Source: Streptomyces niger
Lineage (GTDB): Bacteria > Actinomycetota > Actinomycetes > Streptomycetales > Streptomycetaceae
DNA length: 64,000 nt
Assembly: GCF_000718305.1 (NCBI RefSeq)
Contig: NZ_JOFQ01000009.1
Coordinates: forward strand, 159,140-223,139
Direction: 5' to 3'
Below are positions 24,940-33,069 of the stretch, in pieces. The first letter of the stretch is position 1, and every line of letters starts with the position of its first letter. The notes beneath the pieces are model-generated. The model was not told where the DNA came from and did no database searches. It saw only the letters and a program-made list of their open reading frames with translations. A program made the position numbers and the translations under genes.

Positions 24940-27111
24940 ATGAGTGAGACCAGCACGATCCGCTGGGAGCAGGACGAGACCGGCGTCGTCACCCTCGTCC
25001 TCGACGACCCCAACCAGTCCGCGAACACGATGAACCAGGACTTCAAGGCCTCGCTGGCCGCGGTCGCCGACCGCCTGGAGGCCGAGAAGGACAGCATCCG
25101 CGGCATCATCTTCACCTCCGCCAAGAAGACCTTCTTCGCCGGCGGCGACCTGCGGGAACTGATCGCCGTCACCCCGGAGAATGCCCAGCAGGCGTTCGAG
25201 GCGGGCCAGGGCATCAAGCGCGACCTGCGCCGCATCGAGACGCTCGGCAAGCCGGTCGTCGCGGCCATCAACGGCGCAGCGCTGGGCGGCGGTTACGAGA
25301 TCGCCCTCGCCTGCCACCACCGTGTCGCGCTCGACACGCCCGGCACCAAGATCGGCCTGCCCGAGGTCACCCTCGGCCTGCTCCCGGCCGGCGGCGGCGT
25401 CACCCGTACCGTACGGCTGCTCGGCATCGCCGACGCGCTGCTCAAGGTCCTCCTCCGGGGCACCCAGTACAACGCCACCAGGGCCAAGGACGCGGGCCTG
25501 ATCCACGAGGTCGCCGAGTCGCCCGAGGACCTGCTCGCCAAGGCGCGCGCCTTCATCGACGAGCACCCCGAGTCCCAGCAGCCCTGGGATGCCAAGGGGT
25601 ACCGGATCCCCGGCGGCACGCCCGCCAACCCCAAGTTCGCCGCGAACCTCCCGGCGTTCCCGGCCAACCTGAAGAAGCAGCTGAACGGTGCGCCGTACCC
25701 GGCGCCGCGCAACATCCTCGCGGCCGCCGTCGAGGGCTCCCAGGTCGACTTCGAGACCGCGCAGACCATCGAGGCGCGCTACTTCGTGGAGCTGGTCACC
25801 GGCCAGACCTCGAAGAACATGATCCAGGCCTTCTTCTTCGACCTCCAGGCCGTCAACTCCGGCGCCAACCGCCCGAAGGGCATCGAGGAGCGGAAGGTCG
25901 AGAAGGTCGCGGTCCTCGGCGCCGGGATGATGGGCGCGGGCATCGCGTACAGCTGCGCCCGGGCCGGCATCGAGGTCGTGCTGAAGGACGTCTCCCAGGA
26001 GGCGGCCGACAAGGGCAAGGCGTACAGCGCGGGGCTGCTGGACAAGGCGCTGGCCAAGGGCCGCACGACCGAGGCGAAGCGGGACGCGCTGCTGGCGCGG
26101 ATCACCCCGACCGCCGACCCGCAGGCCCTCGCGGGCTGCGACGCCGTCATCGAGGCGGTGTTCGAGGACACCTCGCTCAAGCACAAGGTGTTCCAGGAGA
26201 TCCAGGGCATCGTCGCGCCCGACGCGCTGCTCTGCTCCAACACCTCCACCCTCCCGATCACCGGCCTCGCCGAAGGCGTCGAGCGGCAGCAGGACTTCAT
26301 CGGCCTGCACTTCTTCTCGCCGGTCGACAAGATGCCGCTGGTGGAGATCATCAAGGGCGAGCGGACCGGCGACGAGGCGCTGGCCCGCGCGTTCGACCTG
26401 GTACGCCAGATCCGCAAGACCCCGATCGTGGTGAACGACAGCCGCGGCTTCTTCACCTCCCGCGTCATCGGTCACTTCATCAACGAGGGCGTCGCGATGG
26501 TCGCGGAGGGCGTCGACCCGGCCTCCGTGGAGCAGGCCGCGGGCCAGGCCGGCTACCCGGCCAAGGTGCTCTCCCTGATGGACGAGCTGACCCTCACCCT
26601 GCCGCGGAAGATCCGCAACGAGACCCGCAAGGCGATCGAGGACGCGGGCGGCAGCTGGACGCCGCACCCCGCCGACGCGCTGATCGACCGGATGGTGGAC
26701 GAGTTCGGGCGGCCGGGCCGCAGCGGGGGCGCGGGCTTCTACGAGTACGGCGAGGACGGCAAGCGGCAGGGCCTCTGGGCCGGGCTGCGCGAGCACTACA
26801 CGAAGCCGGACGTCTCGATTCCCTTCAAGGACATGCAGGAGCGGATGCTCTTCTCCGAGGCGCTGGACACCGTACGCCTCTTCGAGGAGGGCGTGCTCAC
26901 CTCCGTCGCCGACGCCAACATCGGCTCGATCTTCGGCATCGGCTTCCCCGGCTGGACCGGCGGCGTGATGCAGTACATCAACGGCTACGAGGGCGGCGTC
27001 GCCGGCTTCGTGGCCCGGGCCAAGGAGCTCCAGGCGGCGTACGGGGAGCGGTTCGCGCCGTCGCCGCTGCTGCTGGCGAAGGCCGAGAAGGGGGAGCCCT
27101 TCAAGGACTGA
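24940..27111 (+). CDS. fadB: Bifunctional enoyl-CoA hydratase / 3-hydroxyacyl-CoA dehydrogenase
   Basis: A 723-aa multifunctional alpha-subunit. Residues ~1-200 are the hydratase (AKKTFFAGGDLREL; NGAALGGGYEIALACHHRVA; the two catalytic Glu regions around GLPEVTLGLLPAGGG). Residues ~320-500 are the NAD-binding domain (VAVLGAGMMGAGIAYSCARAG). Residues 500-723 hold the dehydrogenase C-terminal domains (FFTSRVIGHFINEGVAM). It carries out hydration and NAD-dependent oxidation of fatty acyl-CoA and pairs with the thiolase just upstream. Last gene of the operon, ending before a GC-rich hairpin that faces the convergent MerR gene. Confidence 0.96.
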   Translation: MSETSTIRWEQDETGVVTLVLDDPNQSANTMNQDFKASLAAVADRLEAEKDSIRGIIFTSAKKTFFAGGDLRELIAVTPENAQQAFEAGQGIKRDLRRIETLGKPVVAAINGAALGGGYEIALACHHRVALDTPGTKIGLPEVTLGLLPAGGGVTRTVRLLGIADALLKVLLRGTQYNATRAKDAGLIHEVAESPEDLLAKARAFIDEHPESQQPWDAKGYRIPGGTPANPKFAANLPAFPANLKKQLNGAPYPAPRNILAAAVEGSQVDFETAQTIEARYFVELVTGQTSKNMIQAFFFDLQAVNSGANRPKGIEERKVEKVAVLGAGMMGAGIAYSCARAGIEVVLKDVSQEAADKGKAYSAGLLDKALAKGRTTEAKRDALLARITPTADPQALAGCDAVIEAVFEDTSLKHKVFQEIQGIVAPDALLCSNTSTLPITGLAEGVERQQDFIGLHFFSPVDKMPLVEIIKGERTGDEALARAFDLVRQIRKTPIVVNDSRGFFTSRVIGHFINEGVAMVAEGVDPASVEQAAGQAGYPAKVLSLMDELTLTLPRKIRNETRKAIEDAGGSWTPHPADALIDRMVDEFGRPGRSGGAGFYEYGEDGKRQGLWAGLREHYTKPDVSIPFKDMQERMLFSEALDTVRLFEEGVLTSVADANIGSIFGIGFPGWTGGVMQYINGYEGGVAGFVARAKELQAAYGERFAPSPLLLAKAEKGEPFKD

Positions 27112-27120
27112 AGCGGAGGG

Positions 27121-27156
27121 GCGGGGCGGGGCCGTGCGGGGCCCACCCCGCCCCGC
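27121..27156. terminator. Bidirectional hairpin between fadB and merR-type gene
   Basis: Perfect 11-bp arms GCGGGGCGGGG (27121-27131) and CCCCGCCCCGC (27146-27156) enclose a 14-base loop. It lies between the two convergent stop codons (27111 and 27157). No T-run follows, as is usual for such terminators in this GC range. Confidence 0.7.
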
Positions 27157-27885
27157 TCACCGCTCGCTGAACCACTCCCGCAGCTCGTCCTTCATCGACC
27201 GCTGGAAGGCCGTCACAAGGGCCTGTACGACCAGCGGCTGCATGTGCGCGGAGAGCGACTTGCGGCGGGCCACCTCGGCGGCGTCCGGCCCGTCGTCCTC
27301 GTGCGCGGCGCCGACCTCGTCCCTGAACAGCCGGCTCAGTTCCCGGGCCGCCGAGCGGGTGTGCTCCATGACCACGGTGCGGGCCGCGAGGATCGTCTCC
27401 AGCGCGATCGGCACGTCCAGCAGCCGCACCCCGAGTTGCAGCAGCCCGGGGTCCACCTGGAAGACGTCCGGCTCCTCGGTGCGGACCAGCACGCTCATCG
27501 CGGCCAGCCGGTCCAGGTCCTGCACCGTCAGCGACCGGCCCACCCGCCGCTCCAGCTGTGCCAGCGTCTGCTCCTCGGCCCGGTCGGGGAGCCAGCCGGC
27601 CACGAGGGCGCGGTGGATGGCGAGGTCCTGCGCACTGAGGTCCGGCGGAAGCTGCGCCAGATAGCGCTCGATGGCCGACAGGGTCATGCCCTGGTGCTGC
27701 AGCTCCTCGATGAGCGCCAGCCGCGAGAGGTGGTCCGGGCCGTACCGGCCGACCCGGCGCGGGCCGATCTCGGGCGGCGGGAGCAGCCCGCGGGTGCTGT
27801 AGAACCGGATCGTACGCACCGTGACACCGGCCCGTGCGGCCAGCTCGTCCACGGTCAGGCTCTCATCGGCAGCGGACTCCATCAT
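27157..27885 (-). CDS. MerR family transcriptional regulator
   Basis: A 242-aa regulator. The N-terminal winged helix reads SLTVDELAARAGVTVRTIRF followed by YSTRGLLPPPEIGPRRVGRY and the LALIEELQHQGMTLSAIERYL dimerisation entry. The long C-terminal helical part (~150 aa) differs from metal-sensing MerR proteins and has no Cys cluster, so a small organic or acyl-CoA ligand is more likely. Adjacent ATG codons at 27885 and 27882 follow a TACTGT hexamer by 5 and 8 bases, suggesting a leaderless start. Convergent with the beta-oxidation operon, which it may control. Confidence 0.88.
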   Translation of the reverse strand: MMESAADESLTVDELAARAGVTVRTIRFYSTRGLLPPPEIGPRRVGRYGPDHLSRLALIEELQHQGMTLSAIERYLAQLPPDLSAQDLAIHRALVAGWLPDRAEEQTLAQLERRVGRSLTVQDLDRLAAMSVLVRTEEPDVFQVDPGLLQLGVRLLDVPIALETILAARTVVMEHTRSAARELSRLFRDEVGAAHEDDGPDAAEVARRKSLSAHMQPLVVQALVTAFQRSMKDELREWFSER

Positions 27886-27889
27886 GTTG

Positions 27890-27904
27890 GACAGTATTGC
27901 TGTC
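27890..27904 (-). promoter_or_regulatory. Palindrome GACAG-N5-CTGTC at the MerR gene promoter
   Basis: A perfect inverted repeat with 5-bp arms overlaps the presumed -10 hexamer of the MerR gene (TACTGT on the minus strand) and lies only 5 bp from its start codon. It is positioned for autoregulation. Binding by this MerR protein is inference. Confidence 0.5.
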
Positions 27905-28014
27905 TCACCACGTTTGTCACCACTCCGGCGAGTGAGTGCCCCGCCGCTTTCCTTCCGGCCCGGAGTCCCCTTCAGTAGCATCCGCTGTTCCGGTACGGAG
28001 CTCTCGGGGGACAC

Positions 28015-29229
28015 ATGCTCGAACTCAGCGATGACCCGTTCACCGTGCGGGTCCTGGTGGTCGGGCCGTCCGGGTCCGGCAAGACCGTCTATCTGTCCAG
28101 CCTCTTCAAGCGCCTTCAGGTGCAGAGCAGCGCCGCGATCTTCCTGGAGTGCCCGCAGGCACAGCGCATCGAGCTGATGGAGTTCTACCGGCAGGTGCGG
28201 GACCGCGAGGAGTGGCCGGCCTCGAATCGCGTGCACGACGGCCGCGAGTACACCTTCGACTGCAAGACCCGACGGAATGCCACGAACCATTCGGTGCTGC
28301 GCATCAAGTACCTGGACTACGCGGGCGAGCTGCTCACCGAGGCCACCCACGACGACGCCGCGTCGCGGGCCCAGGAGGAGCTGACCGAGCGGCTGGTGAC
28401 GGCGGACACGGTGCTGTGCCTGCTGGACGGGCAGTACGTACGCGAACTCCTCGCGGGGACCGAGGACGGCATCAACCACTTCCACCACGAGATGTCGCTC
28501 ATCTTCGGGCTGCTGCAGTCCGCGGAGAAGCCGGTCCACTTCGTGGTCACCAAGTGGGACCTGCTGGCCGGGCACGCCCCCACGGAGGGGGCGTCGCTGG
28601 CCGCGGTGCGGGACGCGCTGTGCGGCATCGAGGAGTTCGCGCACCTCGTGGAGAACGTTGCGATGGCGGGGAACGAGTACGAGCCCGCCGTGCGGCTGCT
28701 GCCCGTCAGCGCGGTCGGCCCGGACTACGCGACGCTGGAGCCGGACGGCCGGATGCGCAAGCACCCGGGCGCGCTGCCGCACCCGCAGTACGTCGAGATC
28801 CCGTTCCTGGCGATCCTGCCGGACATCTTCTCCTCGGTCCTCGGCCGGTTGGACGAGGCGACCCGCCGCCGGCTCATCCTTGAGATCCAGATCGGTACCG
28901 CCCTGACCGCCACCGAGCGGATCAAGTGGTTGAGCGGCACCCTCAGCGCCCGGCTCAGCAAGGCCATCAGCGGCGTCCTGGGGGCCGTGGTGGGTGGCAA
29001 GAAGCTCGACAAGGTGAGCGAGGCGGCGGTGGAGATGTTCGCCAGCCGGCTCACGGAGCAGGGTGATCGAAAGATGGACCTGCGCGAGCAGGAGCTGGGC
29101 AAGGTCGACCGGCTCACCGAGGAGGCGGCCTCCGCGCGACGGATCGCGATGGACCGCATGAACGCCGAGCTGGCCTCCTTCGTGTCCAAGTTGCCGGCCT
29201 CCGTGCTGCGCGACGGTGAGGTGTCGTGA
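28015..29229 (+). CDS. P-loop GTPase-like protein of a two-gene module
   Basis: A 404-aa protein. The Walker A motif GPSGSGKT is at residues 17-24, a Walker B/switch-II DxxG at D101-YAG in LRIKYLDYAGELLTEA, and the guanine-specifying TKWD at 179-182, so it is a GTPase of the TRAFAC type, closest in style to the bacterial DO-GTPase2-like clade predicted to act in conflict or stress systems. The C-terminal ~150 residues are helical: an amphipathic SARLSKAISGVLGAVVGGKK stretch near 310-330, then a charged coiled-coil-like region (about 345-395). No WD40 or second GTPase domain is fused. Its stop overlaps the next start (GTGA). Confidence 0.75.
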   Translation: MLELSDDPFTVRVLVVGPSGSGKTVYLSSLFKRLQVQSSAAIFLECPQAQRIELMEFYRQVRDREEWPASNRVHDGREYTFDCKTRRNATNHSVLRIKYLDYAGELLTEATHDDAASRAQEELTERLVTADTVLCLLDGQYVRELLAGTEDGINHFHHEMSLIFGLLQSAEKPVHFVVTKWDLLAGHAPTEGASLAAVRDALCGIEEFAHLVENVAMAGNEYEPAVRLLPVSAVGPDYATLEPDGRMRKHPGALPHPQYVEIPFLAILPDIFSSVLGRLDEATRRRLILEIQIGTALTATERIKWLSGTLSARLSKAISGVLGAVVGGKKLDKVSEAAVEMFASRLTEQGDRKMDLREQELGKVDRLTEEAASARRIAMDRMNAELASFVSKLPASVLRDGEVS

Positions 29230-30002
29230 GCCGCAGGGGATCCCGGCATCCCGGCTGCTGGCCCTTCCTGGTGGCGCGCGGCCGGGTGGTGGGGCAGCGC
29301 ACGCTGCTCGTACCGGGTTTCCTGGCCGAGCGCGGCCTCTCGGGGCTGCTGCGCGACGCGATCACCGGCAGCCTCACCCAGGAGGGGGAGAGCCGGCACG
29401 CGGAGGCGTCGCTGCCGGACGGCGGGCGCATAGGACTCTCGTACCGCATCGTCCAGGCCTCGCCGCCCGGTGCCGAAGGCGTGGTGCTGCGCGACCGCAG
29501 CGGCCGGCCCGTCGAGCTGGCGTACGGCGTGGTCGTCACCGGGGCGACGGGCGCGCGGGCGCGGATCCCGGTGGCGGACGCCGAGCTGCCCGGGCTGCGG
29601 CCGATGGCGCTGGAGGTCTTCGCCCGCTTCCTCGCGGACGAGCGGGCCTTCCGGCCCCTGGTCTCCGCGTACGTGCCGGTGGCGACGCTGGCCGCGGGGA
29701 CGGCTCCGGTACCGGAACCCGGGCCGGAACCGGCTCGGCCGGCCGCTCCGGGGCGCGCGGAGCCGGGACGGAAGGACGCGCCGGCCGCGCCCGTCACACG
29801 CGGCTCCGGTGACGTGGTGGGGTGGCCGGAGGCGGCCCAGGGGCGGTCGCGCGCCGCTGGGCCACCGGAGGCACGCCCCGGCCTCGTCGGCTGGCTTCTG
29901 TCGCTTCTCAGGGGCCCCGGCGCGGGCCTCTGGGTGGTCGTGCTGCTCGCCGGCTGGCCGGTGGCACTCGTGCTGGCCCTGGCGCTCGCCCTCAGGGACT
30001 GA
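29226..30002 (+). CDS. Unknown membrane-anchored partner of the GTPase
   Basis: A 258-aa protein that I do not recognise. Residues ~1-155 look like a compact alpha/beta domain (FLVARGRVVGQRTLLVPGFL; VELAYGVVVTGATGARARIP; LRPMALEVFARFLADERAFR). Residues ~155-225 are a Pro/Ala/Arg-rich linker. Residues ~232-255 form a single hydrophobic segment (LWVVVLLAGWPVALVLALAL) ending three residues before the stop, as in tail-anchored proteins. GTG 29226 overlaps the GTPase TGA, which indicates translational coupling and probably a physical complex with the GTPase at the membrane. No signal peptide. Confidence 0.65.
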   Translation: MSRRGSRHPGCWPFLVARGRVVGQRTLLVPGFLAERGLSGLLRDAITGSLTQEGESRHAEASLPDGGRIGLSYRIVQASPPGAEGVVLRDRSGRPVELAYGVVVTGATGARARIPVADAELPGLRPMALEVFARFLADERAFRPLVSAYVPVATLAAGTAPVPEPGPEPARPAAPGRAEPGRKDAPAAPVTRGSGDVVGWPEAAQGRSRAAGPPEARPGLVGWLLSLLRGPGAGLWVVVLLAGWPVALVLALALALRD

Positions 30003-30033
30003 GGGATGGCCCTTTCAGGTGCTGTGCGATGAC

Positions 30034-30071
30034 GCCCTTGAAGGGGCTGTGCCATGAGCCCCTTCAAGGGC
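30034..30071. terminator. Strong hairpin after the GTPase module
   Basis: Perfect 15-bp arms (30034-30048 and 30057-30071, GCCCTTGAAGGGGCT and its complement) enclose an 8-base loop, 32 bp after the stop codon. A looser copy of the first arm with its GCTGTG flank lies just upstream (about 30009-30026). No T-tract. Likely a factor-independent terminator or RNA-stabilising stem. Confidence 0.7.
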
Positions 30072-30302
30072 AGGGGGCTGCTCCCCCCCCGTGGGCTGAG
30101 GGACTGCTCCCTTCATAGGCGGATACGGCTGCGTTTCCGGGGGAGTCGGGGGCCGTTCAGCTGGGAAACCAAAGGCACGGTGTGATCTCTTTCACAGACG
30201 GATGGCCGTCCTTCGGGGAAGGTGTGCGATCGGCCCGGCTCGCGCGATCCGCAGCGGCCGACCGTGGCTCCATCGCCCTTCCGAAAGCGAGATGACCCAC
30301 CC

Positions 30303-31850
30303 GTGAGCACGAATACCGTCCAGGAAGACGCCTACCGGCCGCCGGACGGGGGGAACGGCAACGCCCCGCACGATGCGGGCGACGCCGGATACAGCAAGGG
30401 CCTCAAGGCCCGGCACATCAACATGATCGCCATCGGCGGCGCGATCGGTACCGGCCTGTTCCTCGGTGCCGGCGGCCGGCTGGCCGCCGCGGGCCCCGCG
30501 CTCGCCGTCGCCTACGCGGTCTGCGGTCTGTTCGCGTTCTTCGTCGTAAGGGCGCTGGGCGAGATGGTCCTGCACCGCCCCTCCTCGGGCTCCTTCGTCT
30601 CCTACGCCCGTGAGTTCCTGGGCGAGAAGGGTGCCTACGTGGCGGGCTGGATGTACGTCGTGAACTGGTCGACCACCGGTATCGCCGACATCACCGCCAT
30701 CGCGCTCTACACGCACTACTGGAGCCTGTTCACCGACGTGCCCCAGTGGGTGATGGCGCTGATCGCGCTCGCGGTCGTGCTGGCCGTGAACCTGATCTCG
30801 GTGAAGATCTTCGGTGAGCTGGAGTTCTGGTTCGCGATCATCAAGGTCGCCGCCCTGGTCGTCTTCATGTTCATCGGCATCTTCCTGCTGGCCACCCAGC
30901 ACCCTGTGAGCGGGCACACCCCCGGCTTCGACCTGATCAGCGACAGTGGCGGGTTCTTCCCGACCGGGCTGCTGCCCGTGGTGGTCGTCCTCCAGGGCGT
31001 GGTCTTCGCGTACTCCGCCGTCGAGATGGTCGGCGTCACCGCAGGTGAGACCAGCGAGCCGCACAAGGTCGTCCCGAAGGCCGTCAACTCCATCATGTGG
31101 CGGGTGGGCATCTTCTACGTCGGCTCGGTCGTGCTGCTGACGCTCCTGATGCCGTGGAACAAGTACAGCGGTTCCGAGAGCCCCTTCGTCACCGTGCTGT
31201 CCAACGTCGGCGTGCCGGCCGCGGGCGATGTGATGAACCTCGTCGTGCTCACCGCCGCCATGTCCAGCCTGAACTCGGGCTTGTACTCCACGGGCCGCAT
31301 CCTGCGCTCGATGTCGATGGCCGGCTCCGCGCCGAAGTTCGTCGGCCGGATGAACCGCCACCAGGTGCCGTACGGCGGCATCCTGCTCACCTCGGCGGTG
31401 TGCGTGCTGGGCGTCGCGCTGAACTACTTGGTGCCCAGCCAGGCGTTCGAGATCGTGATCAACATCGCGGCGCTCGGCGTGATCAGCACCTGGGTCGTCA
31501 TCATGATCTGTCACATGGTGTTCGTCCGCCGGACCAAGGAGGGCCTCCTGCAGCGCCCGAAGTTCCGGCTGCCGGGCACGCCGGTCACCGACATCCTCAC
31601 CATCGCGTTCCTGCTCGGCGTCATCGTGCTGATGTGGTTCGACGACGGCGTCGGCCGGGACACGGTCATGCTGGCTCCGGTGATCGTCCTCGCTCTGATC
31701 GCCGGCTGGTTCGCCGTCCGCGGCCGCGTCAACCGCATCGCCGCGGAACGCGCCTCCGGCGGCACGGACGGCGGCACGGACGGCGGCACGGGCGGCCTGG
31801 AGGGCCCGCCCGCACCGGACACGCCGAAGATACCCGGACCGCGCGGCTGA
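30303..31850 (+). CDS. Amino acid permease, APC family (AnsP/GabP-like)
   Basis: A 515-aa APC-superfamily proton symporter with about 12 transmembrane helices. The substrate-binding first helix reads GLKARHINMIAIGGAIGTGLFLGAG (split here only for description), followed by ALGEMVLHRPSSGSF and the VVVVLQGVVFAYSAVEMVGV and GETSEPHKVVPKAVNS loops, characteristic of the AnsP/GABA permease branch. L-asparagine or another small amino acid is likely, though specificity is not certain. GTG 30303 gives the usual length; an ATG at 30291 is out of frame. It has its own terminator downstream. Confidence 0.9.
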   Translation: MSTNTVQEDAYRPPDGGNGNAPHDAGDAGYSKGLKARHINMIAIGGAIGTGLFLGAGGRLAAAGPALAVAYAVCGLFAFFVVRALGEMVLHRPSSGSFVSYAREFLGEKGAYVAGWMYVVNWSTTGIADITAIALYTHYWSLFTDVPQWVMALIALAVVLAVNLISVKIFGELEFWFAIIKVAALVVFMFIGIFLLATQHPVSGHTPGFDLISDSGGFFPTGLLPVVVVLQGVVFAYSAVEMVGVTAGETSEPHKVVPKAVNSIMWRVGIFYVGSVVLLTLLMPWNKYSGSESPFVTVLSNVGVPAAGDVMNLVVLTAAMSSLNSGLYSTGRILRSMSMAGSAPKFVGRMNRHQVPYGGILLTSAVCVLGVALNYLVPSQAFEIVINIAALGVISTWVVIMICHMVFVRRTKEGLLQRPKFRLPGTPVTDILTIAFLLGVIVLMWFDDGVGRDTVMLAPVIVLALIAGWFAVRGRVNRIAAERASGGTDGGTDGGTGGLEGPPAPDTPKIPGPRG

Positions 31851-31864
31851 GCCGGGCGGTGTCA

Positions 31865-31896
31865 CGACGAGGGTGTACTCAGGTACACCCTCGTCG
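31865..31896. terminator. Bidirectional intrinsic terminator
   Basis: Perfect 14-bp arms CGACGAGGGTGTAC (31865-31878) and its complement (31883-31896) with a 4-base loop TCAG, placed between the convergent permease and sphingomyelinase genes. Confidence 0.88.
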
Positions 31897-31949
31897 TCTG
31901 TCCGGCCCCGGTGGCGACGGACCCACCGGGCGGTGCCGGCCGTGCCGGC

Positions 31950-32975
31950 CTACCTTGAGCGCTGCTCCGTCGCCCCGTCCGGTGCGCCGGCGGCAGCCGT
32001 GACGGGGTAGTGGTCCGAGAGGTTCGTGTACGTGAAGGACCTGCCGCCGCTGGTGACCGTCCAGGGGGCGGTTTCTTCCTTGACGACCTCGTTGTGCCAG
32101 TCGGCGGGCCGGGCGTGGCCCGCGCGGTGCAGGACGTGGTCCAGGTCCTCGCGGGGATCGGTGGGGTAGCGGTCCCTGGCGACGGAGTTGTCCCGGGTGT
32201 CGAAGGAGTACGGGTGCCCGGTGCGGACGTCGGCGGCCACCAGGTCTGCGTCGCGCAGCATCGACCCGTACTCCGCGCTCCGTGAGTCGACGTTGAAGTC
32301 GCCGGCGACGATGACCTGCTCGTCCATGGGGATGTGCCGGGCGTCGAGGAAGGCGTCCAGCTCCTTGAACTGCTTCGCGCGCGTCGCGGCGGCCTCGCCC
32401 GCGGCGCAGCCGGGGTCGGTGGACTGCGGGTGGGTGCCGACCACGTGCACCTTCTGGCCGTGCACGTCGAGCACTACGTAGACGAAGCCCTTGTTGGACC
32501 AGGAGTCGGAGCCGCAGGCGTCCTTGAAGACGTACTGTTCCTTGCGCAGCACCGGCCACTTGCTGAGGACGGTGACGCCGCCGTCCTCCGGGGTGAGCGA
32601 GGAGTACGCTCCGCCGGTGGCGTCCCAGCCGGCCCTGGAGCGGCCCAGTACCGGGGTCTGGTAGGGGTAGGCCGCCGCGGCCTTCGCCTTGAGCGCGTCG
32701 GAGGAGGAGTTGTCGAACGCCTCCTGGAGGACGACGACGTCCTTGTCCCGGAAGAAGCCGGCCGCCGGGATCGCCGCGGCCCGGTGGTCCTGGCCCCAGT
32801 TCGGGTAGAGGGTCTTGTTGAACAGGAATGTGTTGTACGTCAGGACCTTGAGGGCGGGGGTGTCCGCCGTGGCGGCCGCCACGGGGGCCGCCGTGACCAG
32901 TGTCGACGCCGCGACGGCGGCGAGCGCGGTGGCGAGGACGGCGGCGCGGGGGCGACGCGGTGTGGAGTGCGGCAC
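31950..32975 (-). CDS. Secreted sphingomyelinase C-like phosphodiesterase
   Basis: A 341-aa exported enzyme of the endonuclease/exonuclease/phosphatase fold. Residues 1-35 form a signal peptide (PRRPRAAVLATALAAVAAST to VAAATA). Catalytic motifs are KVLTYNTFLFN, VVLQEAFDN (metal Glu), VVGTHPQS, AGDFNVDSRS, DLDHVLHR and the C-terminal NLSDHYPV with the catalytic His. The arrangement matches bacterial neutral sphingomyelinases, which hydrolyse sphingomyelin or related phospholipids with Mg. First of a run of four exported-hydrolase genes; it may serve nutrient release. The M1 peptidase gene lies upstream on the same strand. Confidence 0.9.
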   Translation of the reverse strand: MPHSTPRRPRAAVLATALAAVAASTLVTAAPVAAATADTPALKVLTYNTFLFNKTLYPNWGQDHRAAAIPAAGFFRDKDVVVLQEAFDNSSSDALKAKAAAAYPYQTPVLGRSRAGWDATGGAYSSLTPEDGGVTVLSKWPVLRKEQYVFKDACGSDSWSNKGFVYVVLDVHGQKVHVVGTHPQSTDPGCAAGEAAATRAKQFKELDAFLDARHIPMDEQVIVAGDFNVDSRSAEYGSMLRDADLVAADVRTGHPYSFDTRDNSVARDRYPTDPREDLDHVLHRAGHARPADWHNEVVKEETAPWTVTSGGRSFTYTNLSDHYPVTAAAGAPDGATEQRSR

Positions 32976-33020
32976 TGAATCTCCCTGTGGGGTGTGGGAT
33001 TGATCCGGCGCCGCACATCC

Positions 33021-33050
33021 AATCAGCCGCGATTACCTCCTGGTAACCGT
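33021..33050 (-). promoter_or_regulatory. Palindromic element upstream of the sphingomyelinase gene
   Basis: TTACC (33033-33037), TCCT and GGTAA (33042-33046) form a perfect 5-bp dyad, flanked by ATCA/TGAT half-sites, 46-75 bp before the start codon. It may be an operator. No regulator is adjacent. Confidence 0.35.
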
Positions 33051-33069
33051 TGATCGGCGGGGAGATGTA

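Noticed and set aside
27886..28782. N-terminal extension of the MerR regulator to 541 residues
   Set aside because: The extra sequence is antisense to the GTPase gene and unlike any MerR protein; the winged-helix domain begins at ATG 27885.
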